A DNA stretch of 19,995 nt from Alphaproteobacteria bacterium (lineage in GTDB: Bacteria; Pseudomonadota; Alphaproteobacteria; Micavibrionales; UBA2020). Shown one piece after another: positions 7,187 through 15,381 of this stretch. Each line of letters opens with the position of its first letter. Positions within the stretch are counted from its first letter, which is position 1. Location of the stretch: positions 1 to 19,995 of the forward strand of contig JAGLRU010000339.1 in NCBI GenBank assembly GCA_023136145.1, given 5' to 3'. Made by a program: the position numbers and the translations under genes. The notes below the pieces were generated by a model, which worked only from the letters and a program-made list of their open reading frames with translations, did no database searches and was not told the DNA's origin.

Positions 7187-8701
7187 TCAATTCCTGGAGA
7201 TTAAGTCCGCTTCAAGATGGCTGCCAGCGGCAACAACGGTAGTGTGGAAGCTGTTGAACTGTTCCCGTGTTTGCGCTACGACTCCTTTAAAAATGTTCAT
7301 ATCTTTGGCTATCAGTGACTTTCCTGTTGGCAGCTTAACTGAAGCAGGATTAACCTGAACATTATTGATGATAACCTCATAATGCAGGTGCGGGCCAGTA
7401 GAACGTCCAGTGGAACCGACATAGCCAATCACTTGACCCTGCTTTACGCGAGATTTCCGATGCAAACCGGATTTAAACCCTTTCATATGAGCGTAGACAG
7501 TTTTTAGACCAGATCTGTGACGGATACGGATGTATTTCCCGTAGGAGCTGAAACGACCAATTTTTTCAATAGTACCATCACCGGCAGCATAAATCGGAGT
7601 ACCACGAGGTGCTGCAAAATCAAGACCTTTGTGCATTTTGGAATAACCAAGAATTGGGTGCTTGCGCATCCCGAACCTAGAAGATATGCGGGCACCATTA
7701 ATCGGTGTTCTCATCAGCGTTTTTTTAGCCGACTTGCCATTATTATCATAATAATCGACATTCCCGTTTTTGTCCTGATAACGATAGAAAGGCATAGCAT
7801 TGCCGCCCAGAGAAAGCTTGGCGTAGATGATATTGCCTTTTCCGGGCACTATCTTATCATCATCGGTTTTGTATTCCTCGTACATCACCTCAAACCTATC
7901 GCCATTATGGATCTCGCGCTGAAAATCGACGTTCCATGAATACATTTTAATAAGATCAATAATAACAGCATCTGGAACACCACTGGCTTTGGCATCAACA
8001 TAAAGGGAGTTGTCGATAGTGCCTTTAAATCCCTTCAATGTACGATGGACGACTTTTTCTTCTTTATTGACCGTATATTGACCTTCGTCATCACGATTAA
8101 CAGTCACAGAGTTTATAATATCTTTTTCAATACGCATACCGCTGAATTTCGGATCGTCTATCGACGTATCGCTCTGAAAAAAGACAGTAATCTCGTGACC
8201 TGAATTTAGCTCACGCGGATTATAAATTTTTCTGAGAGCTTGAATGGCCTGATACGCATCCTTTCGTGGGATAAAAACTTTTTTCACAAGCAACTCCATC
8301 AGAGTATCACCTCTGCTGACAACAACCTTCTTCTCGAAGACCTGCCTCTCGCCTGTCGGCTCCAGCATGTTCGAAATGTTCGTCTGTATAGAAGAAGCAG
8401 AAACGGCAAGAAAATCTCGCTCTCCTGCAAGTACAGGCGGCTTGATGGGAAGGGCTATTTTGGTTTCTTCCGAAAGCACAGAGACGTGCGGCTTGATAAC
8501 ATCGGACTGGTGTGGAACAACGATTGCCGTCTGAACTGGCGCAGGCGCAGCAACGTCTTTTTCCTCCCCTTCTCCCACAAAGAAAAAAGCCGCTATGCCA
8601 AAAAGAAAAGCGAAAGCCACAGAAAGCATTATGACAGTACGCAGATCGAAATCACAACTGTGGAAGAACAACCGCTTCCGATTAGATCGAAATTGTATCA
8701 A
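7187..8701 (-). CDS. Membrane-anchored M23 family metallopeptidase (LytM-like)
   Basis: Probable cell-wall endopeptidase or amidase activator of 504 residues. A basic N-terminal tail precedes a single membrane helix at about 24-42, so the rest should be periplasmic. A Pro/Val-rich linker follows, then an OapA/LysM-like segment at about 125-180, and the M23 domain at about 335-455. The zinc site is intact: His357 and Asp361 (HxxxD), His405, and the His-Leu-His motif at 438-440. All ligands being present suggests an active hydrolase. The start is a TTG with only a weak AAGG upstream; an internal Met at residue 25 would remove the cytoplasmic tail, so I prefer the TTG. It shares its upstream region with divergent fabI. 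Confidence 0.9.
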   Translation of the reverse strand: MIQFRSNRKRLFFHSCDFDLRTVIMLSVAFAFLFGIAAFFFVGEGEEKDVAAPAPVQTAIVVPHQSDVIKPHVSVLSEETKIALPIKPPVLAGERDFLAVSASSIQTNISNMLEPTGERQVFEKKVVVSRGDTLMELLVKKVFIPRKDAYQAIQALRKIYNPRELNSGHEITVFFQSDTSIDDPKFSGMRIEKDIINSVTVNRDDEGQYTVNKEEKVVHRTLKGFKGTIDNSLYVDAKASGVPDAVIIDLIKMYSWNVDFQREIHNGDRFEVMYEEYKTDDDKIVPGKGNIIYAKLSLGGNAMPFYRYQDKNGNVDYYDNNGKSAKKTLMRTPINGARISSRFGMRKHPILGYSKMHKGLDFAAPRGTPIYAAGDGTIEKIGRFSSYGKYIRIRHRSGLKTVYAHMKGFKSGLHRKSRVKQGQVIGYVGSTGRSTGPHLHYEVIINNVQVNPASVKLPTGKSLIAKDMNIFKGVVAQTREQFNSFHTTVVAAGSHLEADLISRN

Positions 8702-9004
8702 AAATCTACACCTTCACGTTGTTAGCTCACCTCGGAAGTGGACACGAAATCAAAATAGAATGCAAGTTCGGATATTGGCAAAAAATTGCCGTAATAACCT
8801 GATGATACCTTCTAAAGCAGATTGTATGCAAATAAAACCAATTGATTGGTTTTCATAGCATGAAATATTATTTCTGTAACATAACGTGTGCACGTATATC
8901 GTTTAGAGGCTATGGACGCACCTGCACAATTGTGTAGGATGCACAGACGTATATAGTTGAGTAGCATGTCCGCTTTTAATTTATCAAAAAAAAGAGAGAA
9001 ACTC
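8702..9004. promoter_or_regulatory. Divergent intergenic region, M23 peptidase / fabI
   Basis: This 303-base gap holds no gene I can support. It contains GGCAA-4 nt-TTGCC at 8777-8790, the long palindrome at 8834-8853, a candidate fabI promoter at 8842-8871, the self-complementary CACAATTGTG at 8925-8934, and two copies of ACGTATAT (8892 and 8948 regions). The stretch from about 8878 to 9004 would be a roughly 125-base fabI leader. Confidence 0.5.
8834..8871 (+). promoter_or_regulatory. fabI promoter with overlapping palindromic operator candidate
   Basis: AAAACCAAT at 8834-8842 is followed by TG and its exact complement ATTGGTTTT at 8845-8853. The candidate -35 TTGATT (8842-8847) lies inside this palindrome, and 18 bases downstream is TATTAT (8866-8871), 5 of 6 to the -10 consensus. 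A protein bound at the palindrome would block RNA polymerase, so it reads as a repressor site. The promoter and regulator are inferred, not demonstrated. Confidence 0.45.
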
Positions 9005-9838
9005 ATGACATCTCCCGATTCTTTAATGAAAGGCAAACGTGGCCTCATCATGGGCGTTGCGAATGATCGTTCTATTGCATGGGGTATTGCTGAAACTCTT
9101 CACCGTCACGGTGCAGAATTAGCATTCACTTTTCAGGGTGGTGCGCTGGAAAAGCGCGTCCGGCCTTTAGCAGCATCTGTCGGCTCCGAAATCGTCTTGC
9201 CATGCGATGTTACCGATCCGAAAAGCATTGATGACACGTTTAACGAAATTGAAAAGGAATGGGGCGAACTGGATTTTCTGGTTCACGCGATCGCCTATTC
9301 CGATAAAAACGAACTGGATGGATTGTACTTAAACACCTCCCGCGACAATTTCTTAAAGACGATGGATGTTTCCGTTTACTCCTTCACCGCCGTCGCGCAA
9401 CGAGCTGTTCCTCTGATGAAGAATGGCGGTAGTTTGATAACCATGTCCTATCACGGTGCCGAGCGTGTAATGCCGCATTATAATGTTATGGGCGTGGCAA
9501 AGGCTGCGCTGGAAGCATCGGTGCGTTATCTTGCCAGTGATGTGGGTAAGAAGAATATCCGCGTTAACGCCATCAGCGCGGGGCCGATCAAAACACTCGC
9601 CGCCAGCGGCATTGGAGATTTCCGCTATATTCTGAAATGGAACGAACTGAACTCGCCTTTGCGCCGTAACGTTACCACAAAAGAAGTCGGTGGAGCGGGA
9701 CTGTTTTTGTTGAGCGACCTCGGTTCCGGCGTAACCGGAGAAACCATGTACGTTGATTCAGGATACAACACAACCGGCATGGTGGCGGTTGATTCAGCGA
9801 AGCAGACGGCAGAGCTTTTGCAGGGGGTTTCGGGGTAG
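9005..9838 (+). CDS. fabI: Enoyl-[acyl-carrier-protein] reductase (NADH), FabI
   Basis: Catalyses the last reductive step of each fatty-acid elongation cycle, in the cytoplasm. It is a short-chain dehydrogenase-fold protein of 277 residues. Visible features are the cofactor-binding Gly-Val-Ala-Asn-Asp-Arg-Ser-Ile stretch at 17-24 and the catalytic pair Tyr159 and Lys166 (Tyr-x6-Lys), with Tyr149 ten residues before. The Ala-Gly-Pro-Ile-Lys-Thr-Leu-Ala motif lies near 192-199. The start at 9005 is preferred because AGAGAG sits about 6 bases upstream and the protein then begins just before the family-typical Leu-Met-Lys-Gly-Lys-Arg-Gly. Upstream in-frame TTG 8957 and ATG 8966 would add a non-conserved tail. 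Confidence 0.96.
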   Translation: MTSPDSLMKGKRGLIMGVANDRSIAWGIAETLHRHGAELAFTFQGGALEKRVRPLAASVGSEIVLPCDVTDPKSIDDTFNEIEKEWGELDFLVHAIAYSDKNELDGLYLNTSRDNFLKTMDVSVYSFTAVAQRAVPLMKNGGSLITMSYHGAERVMPHYNVMGVAKAALEASVRYLASDVGKKNIRVNAISAGPIKTLAASGIGDFRYILKWNELNSPLRRNVTTKEVGGAGLFLLSDLGSGVTGETMYVDSGYNTTGMVAVDSAKQTAELLQGVSG

Positions 9839-9861
9839 TTTTTAGGTTTGGAGTTTGTTTT

Positions 9862-10569
9862 ATGTCGGGATCTTTTCCTTGGACGTGCCCTTATTGCAAT
9901 AGGGATACATTGATTGTTTACCCACAATATTCTAATGAGCGTCATGATTTTAACTGTAATAACAAGTATGGAAATTTAGGAATATACACCAAAGTTATCG
10001 TTTGTCCGAATAGTCATTGTAAGGAATGTGTGATTACTGCAGCTTTATATAGGATTCAAGGTAATGTTCGTGATAGTAATCCATTACTTGAATGGCAATT
10101 AAAGCCTCAATCGTCAGCAAAACCTTATCCTGATTATATTCCAGAGCCTATTCGAAAAGATTACGAGGAAGCCTGTTTAATTCGTGACTTAAGCCCCAAA
10201 GCATCGGCTACGTTATCACGTCGTTGTATGCAGGGTATTATTCGTAATTTTTGGTGTGTTTCTAAGAACACGCTTTTTGAGGAAATTAATGCCATAAAAG
10301 ATGAAGTTGATCTGCAAACGTGGAAGGCAATAGATTCTGTGCGTGGAGTTGGCAATATTGGTGCTCACATGGAAAAAGACATCAATATTATTGTTGATGT
10401 AGAACCAGAAGAGGCAGGATTATTAATTCGTCTTGTTGAAGACCTTTTTCAAGAATGGTATATAAACCGTCATGAGAGAGAAGAAAGAAGTAAGGCTTTA
10501 ATTTTTGTTGCTGAAAGTAAAAAAGAGCAACGAAAAAATACTAAAAAAGCAAAGACAACTGAAGAATAA
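9862..10569 (+). CDS. DUF4145-type protein with N-terminal cysteine-pair (zinc ribbon-like) segment
   Basis: The 235-residue protein starts with cysteines at 9/12 and 48/53/56, arranged like a zinc ribbon, and continues into a helical domain (about 88-200). That domain contains a Pro-(x)-x-Ile-x-x-Asp-Tyr-x-Glu-Ala block, a Ser-Pro-x-Ala-Ser-x-x-Leu-x-Arg-Arg block and a Gly-Asn-x-Gly-Ala-His block, which together mark DUF4145. The tail is Lys-rich. DUF4145 domains are found alone and fused to restriction or other defence-type proteins, but their biochemical role is not settled. The gene is visibly more AT-rich than fabI upstream and aroC downstream and is followed by a palindromic repeat, suggesting an acquired gene. 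GGAG lies 9 bases before the ATG. It starts 23 bases after fabI. Confidence 0.82.
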   Translation: MSGSFPWTCPYCNRDTLIVYPQYSNERHDFNCNNKYGNLGIYTKVIVCPNSHCKECVITAALYRIQGNVRDSNPLLEWQLKPQSSAKPYPDYIPEPIRKDYEEACLIRDLSPKASATLSRRCMQGIIRNFWCVSKNTLFEEINAIKDEVDLQTWKAIDSVRGVGNIGAHMEKDINIIVDVEPEEAGLLIRLVEDLFQEWYINRHEREERSKALIFVAESKKEQRKNTKKAKTTEE

Positions 10570-10583
10570 TTTTTCAAATTTTT

Positions 10584-10708
10584 CTCCTTCTCCCCTTGCG
10601 GGAGAAGGTTGGGATGAGGGGTAAGCCAGTTAGAACACCATAGTAAGTCTTTTTATTTGTAAACAGAAACAACCCCTTACCTTAATCCTCTCCCGCAAGG
10701 GGAGAGGG
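10584..10708. repeat. Paired palindromic repeat element (REP/MITE-like)
   Basis: Two arms in inverted orientation, about 10584-10625 and 10673-10708, share the core CTCCCCTTGCGGGAGA. Each arm is itself a hairpin: CCTTCTCCC/GGGAGAAGG at 10586-10608 and CCTCTCCC/GGGAGAGG at 10687-10707. Between them lie about 47 AT-rich bases. The whole can fold into one long imperfect stem. There is no coding capacity. It may act as terminator for the DUF4145 gene and is the kind of sequence that occurs in many genomic copies. Confidence 0.75.
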
Positions 10709-10712
10709 AAAT

Positions 10713-10743
10713 TTGTAAATAATTTTGAGAATGTTTATATAAT
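10713..10743 (+). promoter_or_regulatory. Probable aroC promoter
   Basis: TTGTAA at 10713-10718 is separated by 17 bases from TATATA (10736-10741), which overlaps a perfect TATAAT at 10738-10743. It lies just downstream of the palindromic element and about 40 bases ahead of the aroC start. Confidence 0.5.
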
Positions 10744-10780
10744 AAGTCTATGCTTTTTTCTGAAATTACTGGAGATATAA

Positions 10781-11788
10781 ATGTCCTCAAATACCTTCGG
10801 AACGCTTTTTAAATATACCACTTGGGGTGAAAGTCACGGGGTTGCTATTGGTTGCGTGATTGATGGTGTACCGCCGCGCCTTGATCTGAGTGAAGAATAT
10901 ATACAGCAATTCCTTGATAAAAGAAAACCCGGGCAAAGCCGTCATACAACGGCACGACAGGAGAAAGATCAGGTTAAAATTCTTTCCGGCGTGTTCGAAG
11001 GAAAAACAACAGGTACTCCGATCAGTCTGATGATTGAAAATACGGATGCGCGCTCCAGAGATTACGGCGACATAAAGGACAAGTACCGTCCGGGTCATGC
11101 TGACTTTACTTACGATAAAAAATACGGGATTAGGGATTATCGCGGCGGTGGCAGAGCTTCGGCGAGGGAAACTGCCTGTCGGGTTGCGGCTGGTGCTGTG
11201 GCGCGGCTGATTTTAAAAGATGTGCAGATAGAAGGTTCTGTTATTCAGATTGGCTCTCACAAAGCGGACGAACGGCATTTGTGGGAAAATTTTCTGGATC
11301 AGCTCCGTGAGCAGGGCACCAGTGCGGGGGCGGTTGTAGAAGTCGTTGCACGCAGCGTTCCCGTCGGACTTGGTGCACCGGTTGCAGATAAACTTGACGC
11401 TGATATTGCCAAAGCAATGATGAGCATCAATGCGGTAAAGGGTGTCGAGATTGGTGACGGATTTGCGGCGGCGGAGTTAACCGGAGAAGTCAATGCCGAT
11501 CAGATTCAGATAAAAGAAGAAAAACCGCATTTTCTGTCTAATCATTCCGGCGGCATTCTGGGCGGAATCTCTACAGGGCAGAATATTATTGTACGTCTGG
11601 CTTTTAAGCCGACAAGTTCAATTCTTCAATCGCTGCAAACTATAGATACTCAGGATCATGAAACGGAGATTGTCACCAAAGGAAGACATGATCCTTGCGT
11701 TGGCCTTCGCGGTGCTCCAGTGGCGGAAGCAATGCTGGCAATTGTTCTGGCAGACCATTGGCTTCGGCATAAAGCACAGTGCGGATAG
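10781..11788 (+). CDS. aroC: Chorismate synthase
   Basis: Final shikimate-pathway enzyme, converting EPSP to chorismate with reduced FMN as cofactor. The 335 residues are slightly shorter than the E. coli enzyme but carry the signature blocks. These are Trp-Gly-Glu-Ser-His-Gly near 15-20, Arg-Pro-Gly-His-Ala-Asp near 105-110, Gly-Gly-Gly-Arg-Ala-Ser-Ala-Arg-Glu-Thr near 122-131, a His-Ser-Gly-Gly-Ile-x-Gly-Gly block near 255-262, and the C-terminal Arg-His-Asp-Pro-Cys region. The ATG has GGAG 6 bases upstream and its own promoter-like sequence. It is not in an aro operon here; its downstream neighbour is a lipase-like gene on the same strand, 83 bases away. Confidence 0.96.
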   Translation: MSSNTFGTLFKYTTWGESHGVAIGCVIDGVPPRLDLSEEYIQQFLDKRKPGQSRHTTARQEKDQVKILSGVFEGKTTGTPISLMIENTDARSRDYGDIKDKYRPGHADFTYDKKYGIRDYRGGGRASARETACRVAAGAVARLILKDVQIEGSVIQIGSHKADERHLWENFLDQLREQGTSAGAVVEVVARSVPVGLGAPVADKLDADIAKAMMSINAVKGVEIGDGFAAAELTGEVNADQIQIKEEKPHFLSNHSGGILGGISTGQNIIVRLAFKPTSSILQSLQTIDTQDHETEIVTKGRHDPCVGLRGAPVAEAMLAIVLADHWLRHKAQCG

Positions 11789-11871
11789 CTTTTGATTCCA
11801 GTTACATAACCAAGAGCTTGACAAAGTAAATAACAATATGTCATCATTTATATAGAAAATAGAGAGAGCTT

Positions 11872-12741
11872 ATGGAAAAAGACGATCCCCTCAGAGAAGA
11901 ACTTCCGCTGGCATTAGATATGGCGAAGCTTTCACGTCATGTTTACGGCGCAGGCGATGCTTTGCCGGAAGGCTGGAAAGTGAGCCTCGAATCCTCTCCT
12001 AAAGTAGAAAAAAAGACAGGTTTCTTTGCGACACTATACGAGAGAACGTCTCCCAAAGACGGCGAAATAAAATACGCTGTTGCTTTTCGCGGCACGACCC
12101 CCCGTCTTTCCAACATTATTGATGACATAAAAATTGCGCTAGGAATTCTACCGCGCGGTACGTATGGTACGGCTATTAAATTTTTGCAGCAGGTTTGTAA
12201 ACAAAAGAATATAAAGCCCACAGACATTGCCGTCGGTGGTCACTCTTCTGGAGGCCTTATTGCCAAACTGGCTGCGTACAAACTGAGTATTAAAAAGGTT
12301 TTTGCATTTAATAGCCCTGGCGCATCAAAGAGAGTACTAAGAGAAATCACCCGATCCTTACAAAAGGACATTCCGAAACAAGATAAACCCTATATACCAG
12401 AAATACTGGAGTTAAGAAGCTCTAAAGACCTTATCGGTGCCTTCAGAATTAAACTGCCGGGAATAGAAGAAATAAAAACTATTAAACTAGATACAAATGG
12501 TGACTATGGCCTTCACCATTCCATAGAAGAATTGGTTCATAGTATATCAAAAGAACTCGGCGACAACGAACCGACAATATCTCCTAAGGAATTGAAGTCA
12601 TTGCCCTTGAAAACAGCTAATTCCGTCTCTGAAATAATGGCTAATTCAGAAACCGTAGGAAAAGTAATCAGTAAATTTCTCGGCGAGAAAAGCCGTAAAA
12701 TCGACAAAAAGCAACCGAAAGCAACCGGTCCTACCATGTAA
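11872..12741 (+). CDS. Lipase class 3-like alpha/beta hydrolase
   Basis: The 289-residue protein has the layout of class-3 lipases. An Ala-Phe-Arg-Gly-Thr motif near 71-75 supplies the oxyanion-hole region, and the nucleophile elbow is Gly-His-Ser-Ser-Gly at 123-127, making Ser125 the likely nucleophile. An Ala-Phe-Asn-Ser-Pro-Gly strand follows near 145-150. Asp186 and His215 or His216 are plausible remaining triad members. No signal peptide is visible, so it may act in the cytoplasm or be exported by a non-Sec route. The last 50 residues are Lys/Ser-rich and low in complexity. A GAGAG lies upstream of the ATG. The substrate cannot be told from sequence. Confidence 0.8.
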   Translation: MEKDDPLREELPLALDMAKLSRHVYGAGDALPEGWKVSLESSPKVEKKTGFFATLYERTSPKDGEIKYAVAFRGTTPRLSNIIDDIKIALGILPRGTYGTAIKFLQQVCKQKNIKPTDIAVGGHSSGGLIAKLAAYKLSIKKVFAFNSPGASKRVLREITRSLQKDIPKQDKPYIPEILELRSSKDLIGAFRIKLPGIEEIKTIKLDTNGDYGLHHSIEELVHSISKELGDNEPTISPKELKSLPLKTANSVSEIMANSETVGKVISKFLGEKSRKIDKKQPKATGPTM

Positions 12742-12837
12742 ATTTTGAACACAATCCCTCGCTTTTCGATTAATTATTTTTAGAGGCTAAATTCTCTTTT
12801 AACTATTATCTCTAAAATAAGAGACACCGTAACTTTA

Positions 12838-13287
12838 TCAAAACGGTTTTATTATCGCCATAATTACAATTACAAACATCAGAAGCGTCGGGATTTCATT
12901 GATCTTGCGATAGAACGATTCTGTATGTTTATTTTCATCTTTTAGAAAGTCCTTACGCCATTTAGACAGTAAGATGTGAAAAATCTGCATTAGAAAAACC
13001 GCCACCAGCTTTACATGCAGCCATTTACCCGTTGTGAACATGCCAAGATTTGCGAAGATCATGGTCATACCAGAGATCCATGTCAGAACCATCGCCGGAG
13101 TCATAATGATATGCAAAAGCTTTCGTTCCATGATTTTGAATGTTTCGGAAAGATTCGACCCTTTGTCAGCACTGACGTGGTAAACGTACAAACGTGGCAA
13201 ATAAAACAGTCCTGCCATCCATGAAATAAAAGCGATAATATGAATCGTCCTAAACCACAGATAATTATTCAGCAAAAAATCAGCCAT
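12838..13287 (-). CDS. hemJ: Protoporphyrinogen IX oxidase HemJ
   Basis: Membrane enzyme that oxidises protoporphyrinogen IX to protoporphyrin IX in bacteria lacking HemG and HemY. The 149-residue protein has about four membrane helices. It carries the family's conserved N-terminal histidine (His16, in Thr-Ile-His-Ile-Ile) followed by Phe-x-Ser-Trp-Met-Ala-Gly-Leu-Phe-Tyr-Leu-Pro-Arg-Leu. A second block, Met-Glu-x-Lys-Leu, lies near 53-57. Its ATG is inside the end of hemH (8-base overlap) with GGAG in hemH 6 bases upstream, so it is translated as the last gene of a hemE-hemH-hemJ unit and supplies the substrate for HemH. Confidence 0.93.
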   Translation of the reverse strand: MADFLLNNYLWFRTIHIIAFISWMAGLFYLPRLYVYHVSADKGSNLSETFKIMERKLLHIIMTPAMVLTWISGMTMIFANLGMFTTGKWLHVKLVAVFLMQIFHILLSKWRKDFLKDENKHTESFYRKINEIPTLLMFVIVIMAIIKPF

Positions 13288-14320
13288 TTTTCACTCCATG
13301 ATAACATTTGCTAAAGCAATCTGGGCAAAATCTGTCCTGTTTCGTCCCCGCCACTCTTGAGAGAACGATATTCCGCAAACCTTCGATAAATTTCGGATGC
13401 GTACCTACAGTTGGAACCCTTGCGAAATAAGAAATACCCATACGATCTGCGCGATCACGACAATAGATGTCAAGTTCCACAAGAGTTTCGACATGTTCTG
13501 ATACAAAAGCAATAGGATAGATAATAACACCCACACCATCATCAGCAGCTTTCTCTAGTGCATCAATTATCGAAGGACCTATCCATTTGAGACTTCCTAT
13601 ACGACTTTGATAGCATAGTTGCCACTCAATAGATGGCCTATTCAATTGCTTAACGATAGCGGCGACTGTCTGTTCACATTGATACTGGTAAGGGTCTCCT
13701 TTCCTGATAATTTTTTCAGGAAGCCCATGCGCTGAAAATAAAACTCTAACTTTTTTTGGAGCTTCTATAAGGGCATGACAAATCAGATCTGCGGAAGCGG
13801 CGATAAACCCAGAATTCACTGAATAGCAACATACAGAAGAAGTTTGTAGATCAACACCGGCTTTTTTCTCCATTTGCTTCCAGTTTTGCAATGATGAAAA
13901 GCCAGTTGTTGTCGAATACTGAGGATACAAAGGCAAGAGAATAGTTCTTTCTGGTTGGAAAGCTATAACTTCCCTAATTGTTTGTTCAGCCAATGGAGAC
14001 GAATAACGCATGGAGATAAAAACCCGCGTTTTTGGATTTGTTTCTTTCAAAATAGTTTCAAGTGCAGAAGCTTGTGCAAGCGTATTTTCTAACAATGGAG
14101 ATTTTCCGCCGAGAGGCTGATAAACTTTTCTTGATACTCTACAACTTCGCTTCCATGAAATCCAAACAGCGATAAGATATCGAAAAGGAGCAAGAACACT
14201 AATGATATTTTTATCCATAAAAAGCCTGAATAAAAACAGTCTAATGTCTGCAGGCGAAGATGGTCCTCCTATATTGAAAAAAACAACGGCCAATTTTTCC
14301 GAAGCCCTGTTTTCTGTCAT
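13280..14320 (-). CDS. hemH: Ferrochelatase
   Basis: Inserts ferrous iron into protoporphyrin IX, the last step of haem b synthesis. The 346-residue protein has the Asn-Ile-Gly-Gly-Pro-x-x-Pro start, a Tyr-Pro-Gln-Tyr-Ser-x-x-Thr-x-Gly block near 132-140, the metal-site Ser-Ala-His-Gly-Leu-Pro with His198, and a Ser-Glu-His-Val-Glu-Thr-Leu block with the catalytic Glu. The C-terminus carries Cys332, Cys335 and Cys339 close to the end; some bacterial ferrochelatases, including the Caulobacter enzyme, hold a [2Fe-2S] cluster, so this may be a cluster-binding tail. Its ATG shares one base with the hemE stop (TAATG), which implies coupling. Confidence 0.95.
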   Translation of the reverse strand: MTENRASEKLAVVFFNIGGPSSPADIRLFLFRLFMDKNIISVLAPFRYLIAVWISWKRSCRVSRKVYQPLGGKSPLLENTLAQASALETILKETNPKTRVFISMRYSSPLAEQTIREVIAFQPERTILLPLYPQYSTTTGFSSLQNWKQMEKKAGVDLQTSSVCCYSVNSGFIAASADLICHALIEAPKKVRVLFSAHGLPEKIIRKGDPYQYQCEQTVAAIVKQLNRPSIEWQLCYQSRIGSLKWIGPSIIDALEKAADDGVGVIIYPIAFVSEHVETLVELDIYCRDRADRMGISYFARVPTVGTHPKFIEGLRNIVLSRVAGTKQDRFCPDCFSKCYHGVKNG

Positions 14321-15381
14321 TATCTTTGATATTCTTTAAGTATATTTGCTAGCTGAAATACATGCTCTGGTGGAGTTTCTTTAATAATACCATGCCCAAG
14401 ATTAAAAATAAAATTTGCAGCTCCAGCTGTTTCAAGGATACGACGTGTTTCAATTTCAAGTGCTTTTCCTCCAGCCAGCAATAATACAGGATCCAAATTT
14501 CCTTGTAATGTTACTTTACTACCAAATGTACGTATAGCCTGTCCCAAAGAAAGATATTGATCTAACCCAACGCATCGTACACCCGATCTTTCAGCATATT
14601 GCGAATAAAGAAATCCTGCACGGCGCGGAAATCCTATGATGGGAAATCCTGGATAAATTTTATGAATATTATTCACAATTTTTTTAGTTGGTTTAATAAC
14701 CCAACGATCAAAATAAAGTTCTGGAAGCAATCCAGCCCAACTATCAAAAATCTGAACAGCATCTACACCAATTTTTATTTGTTCAAGCAAGTAATTAGAA
14801 GTCGCCATCACCAACGTTTCAATCAAGTGATCGAATTCCTCTGGATGACTAAATGCAAATTTTTTCGTATTAATAAATTCTTCGTCTCCACGTCCTTGAA
14901 CCATATAACAAGCCACCGTCCACGGTCCTCCTGCAAAACCTATAAAAGTTTTTTCGGGGGCAAGGTTTTTTTTTACAAGATTGATAGTTTCATAGACAGG
15001 TTGCAATTTTTTATTGAAAACATCAAAATCTATTTCTCCAAAACTTTGGATTGTCTGAAAAGCTCCAAGTCTAGGGCCTTCTCCTTCAACAAAATCTAAG
15101 TTTTGTCCTAGCGCGTATGGAACAACTAAAATATCTGAAAATAAAATCGCAGCATCCATATCAAAGCGGTTAATTGGTTGTAGGGTTATTTCTGCTGCCA
15201 TATCTGGATCGAAACAAAGATCGAGAAAGGAACCGGCCTTTCTGCGTAGTTCACGATATTCTGGTAGATAACGTCCTGCCTGTCTCATCAACCAGAAGGG
15301 TACTTGCGATGTAAACTTGCCTTTCAATGCCTGCATCAATAGTTTTTTTTCAGGAGCTTCCGTGGATAAGGTCTCAGTCAT
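14320..15381 (-). CDS. hemE: Uroporphyrinogen decarboxylase
   Basis: Removes four carboxyl groups from uroporphyrinogen III to give coproporphyrinogen III, in the cytoplasm. The 353 residues match the family length. The N-terminal Pro-Phe-Trp-Leu-Met-Arg-Gln-Ala-Gly-Arg-Tyr-Leu-Pro-Glu-Tyr signature is intact at about 29-43, followed by the Phe-Ser-Asp-Ile-Leu active-site loop near 80-84 carrying the catalytic Asp. The C-terminal Phe-Asn-Leu-Gly-His-Gly-Ile block is present. The gene is more AT-rich than aroC. It is first in a hemE-hemH-hemJ unit transcribed away from the DnaA-box region, as hemE is at the Caulobacter and Rickettsia origins. A DnaA-like box (15361-15369) lies in its first codons. 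Confidence 0.96.
   Translation of the reverse strand: MTETLSTEAPEKKLLMQALKGKFTSQVPFWLMRQAGRYLPEYRELRRKAGSFLDLCFDPDMAAEITLQPINRFDMDAAILFSDILVVPYALGQNLDFVEGEGPRLGAFQTIQSFGEIDFDVFNKKLQPVYETINLVKKNLAPEKTFIGFAGGPWTVACYMVQGRGDEEFINTKKFAFSHPEEFDHLIETLVMATSNYLLEQIKIGVDAVQIFDSWAGLLPELYFDRWVIKPTKKIVNNIHKIYPGFPIIGFPRRAGFLYSQYAERSGVRCVGLDQYLSLGQAIRTFGSKVTLQGNLDPVLLLAGGKALEIETRRILETAGAANFIFNLGHGIIKETPPEHVFQLANILKEYQR

Noticed and set aside
8240..8725. Plus-strand frame of 161 codons opposite the M23 peptidase
   Set aside because: Antisense shadow; the minus-strand frame has a full M23 zinc site.
10584..10708. CRISPR-like repeat array
   Set aside because: Only two inverted arms are present, with no regularly spaced direct repeats or spacers.
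14599..15099. Plus-strand frame of 166 codons opposite hemE
   Set aside because: Composition is dominated by Lys, Phe, Asn and Ser from an AT-rich antisense strand; hemE is intact on the other strand.
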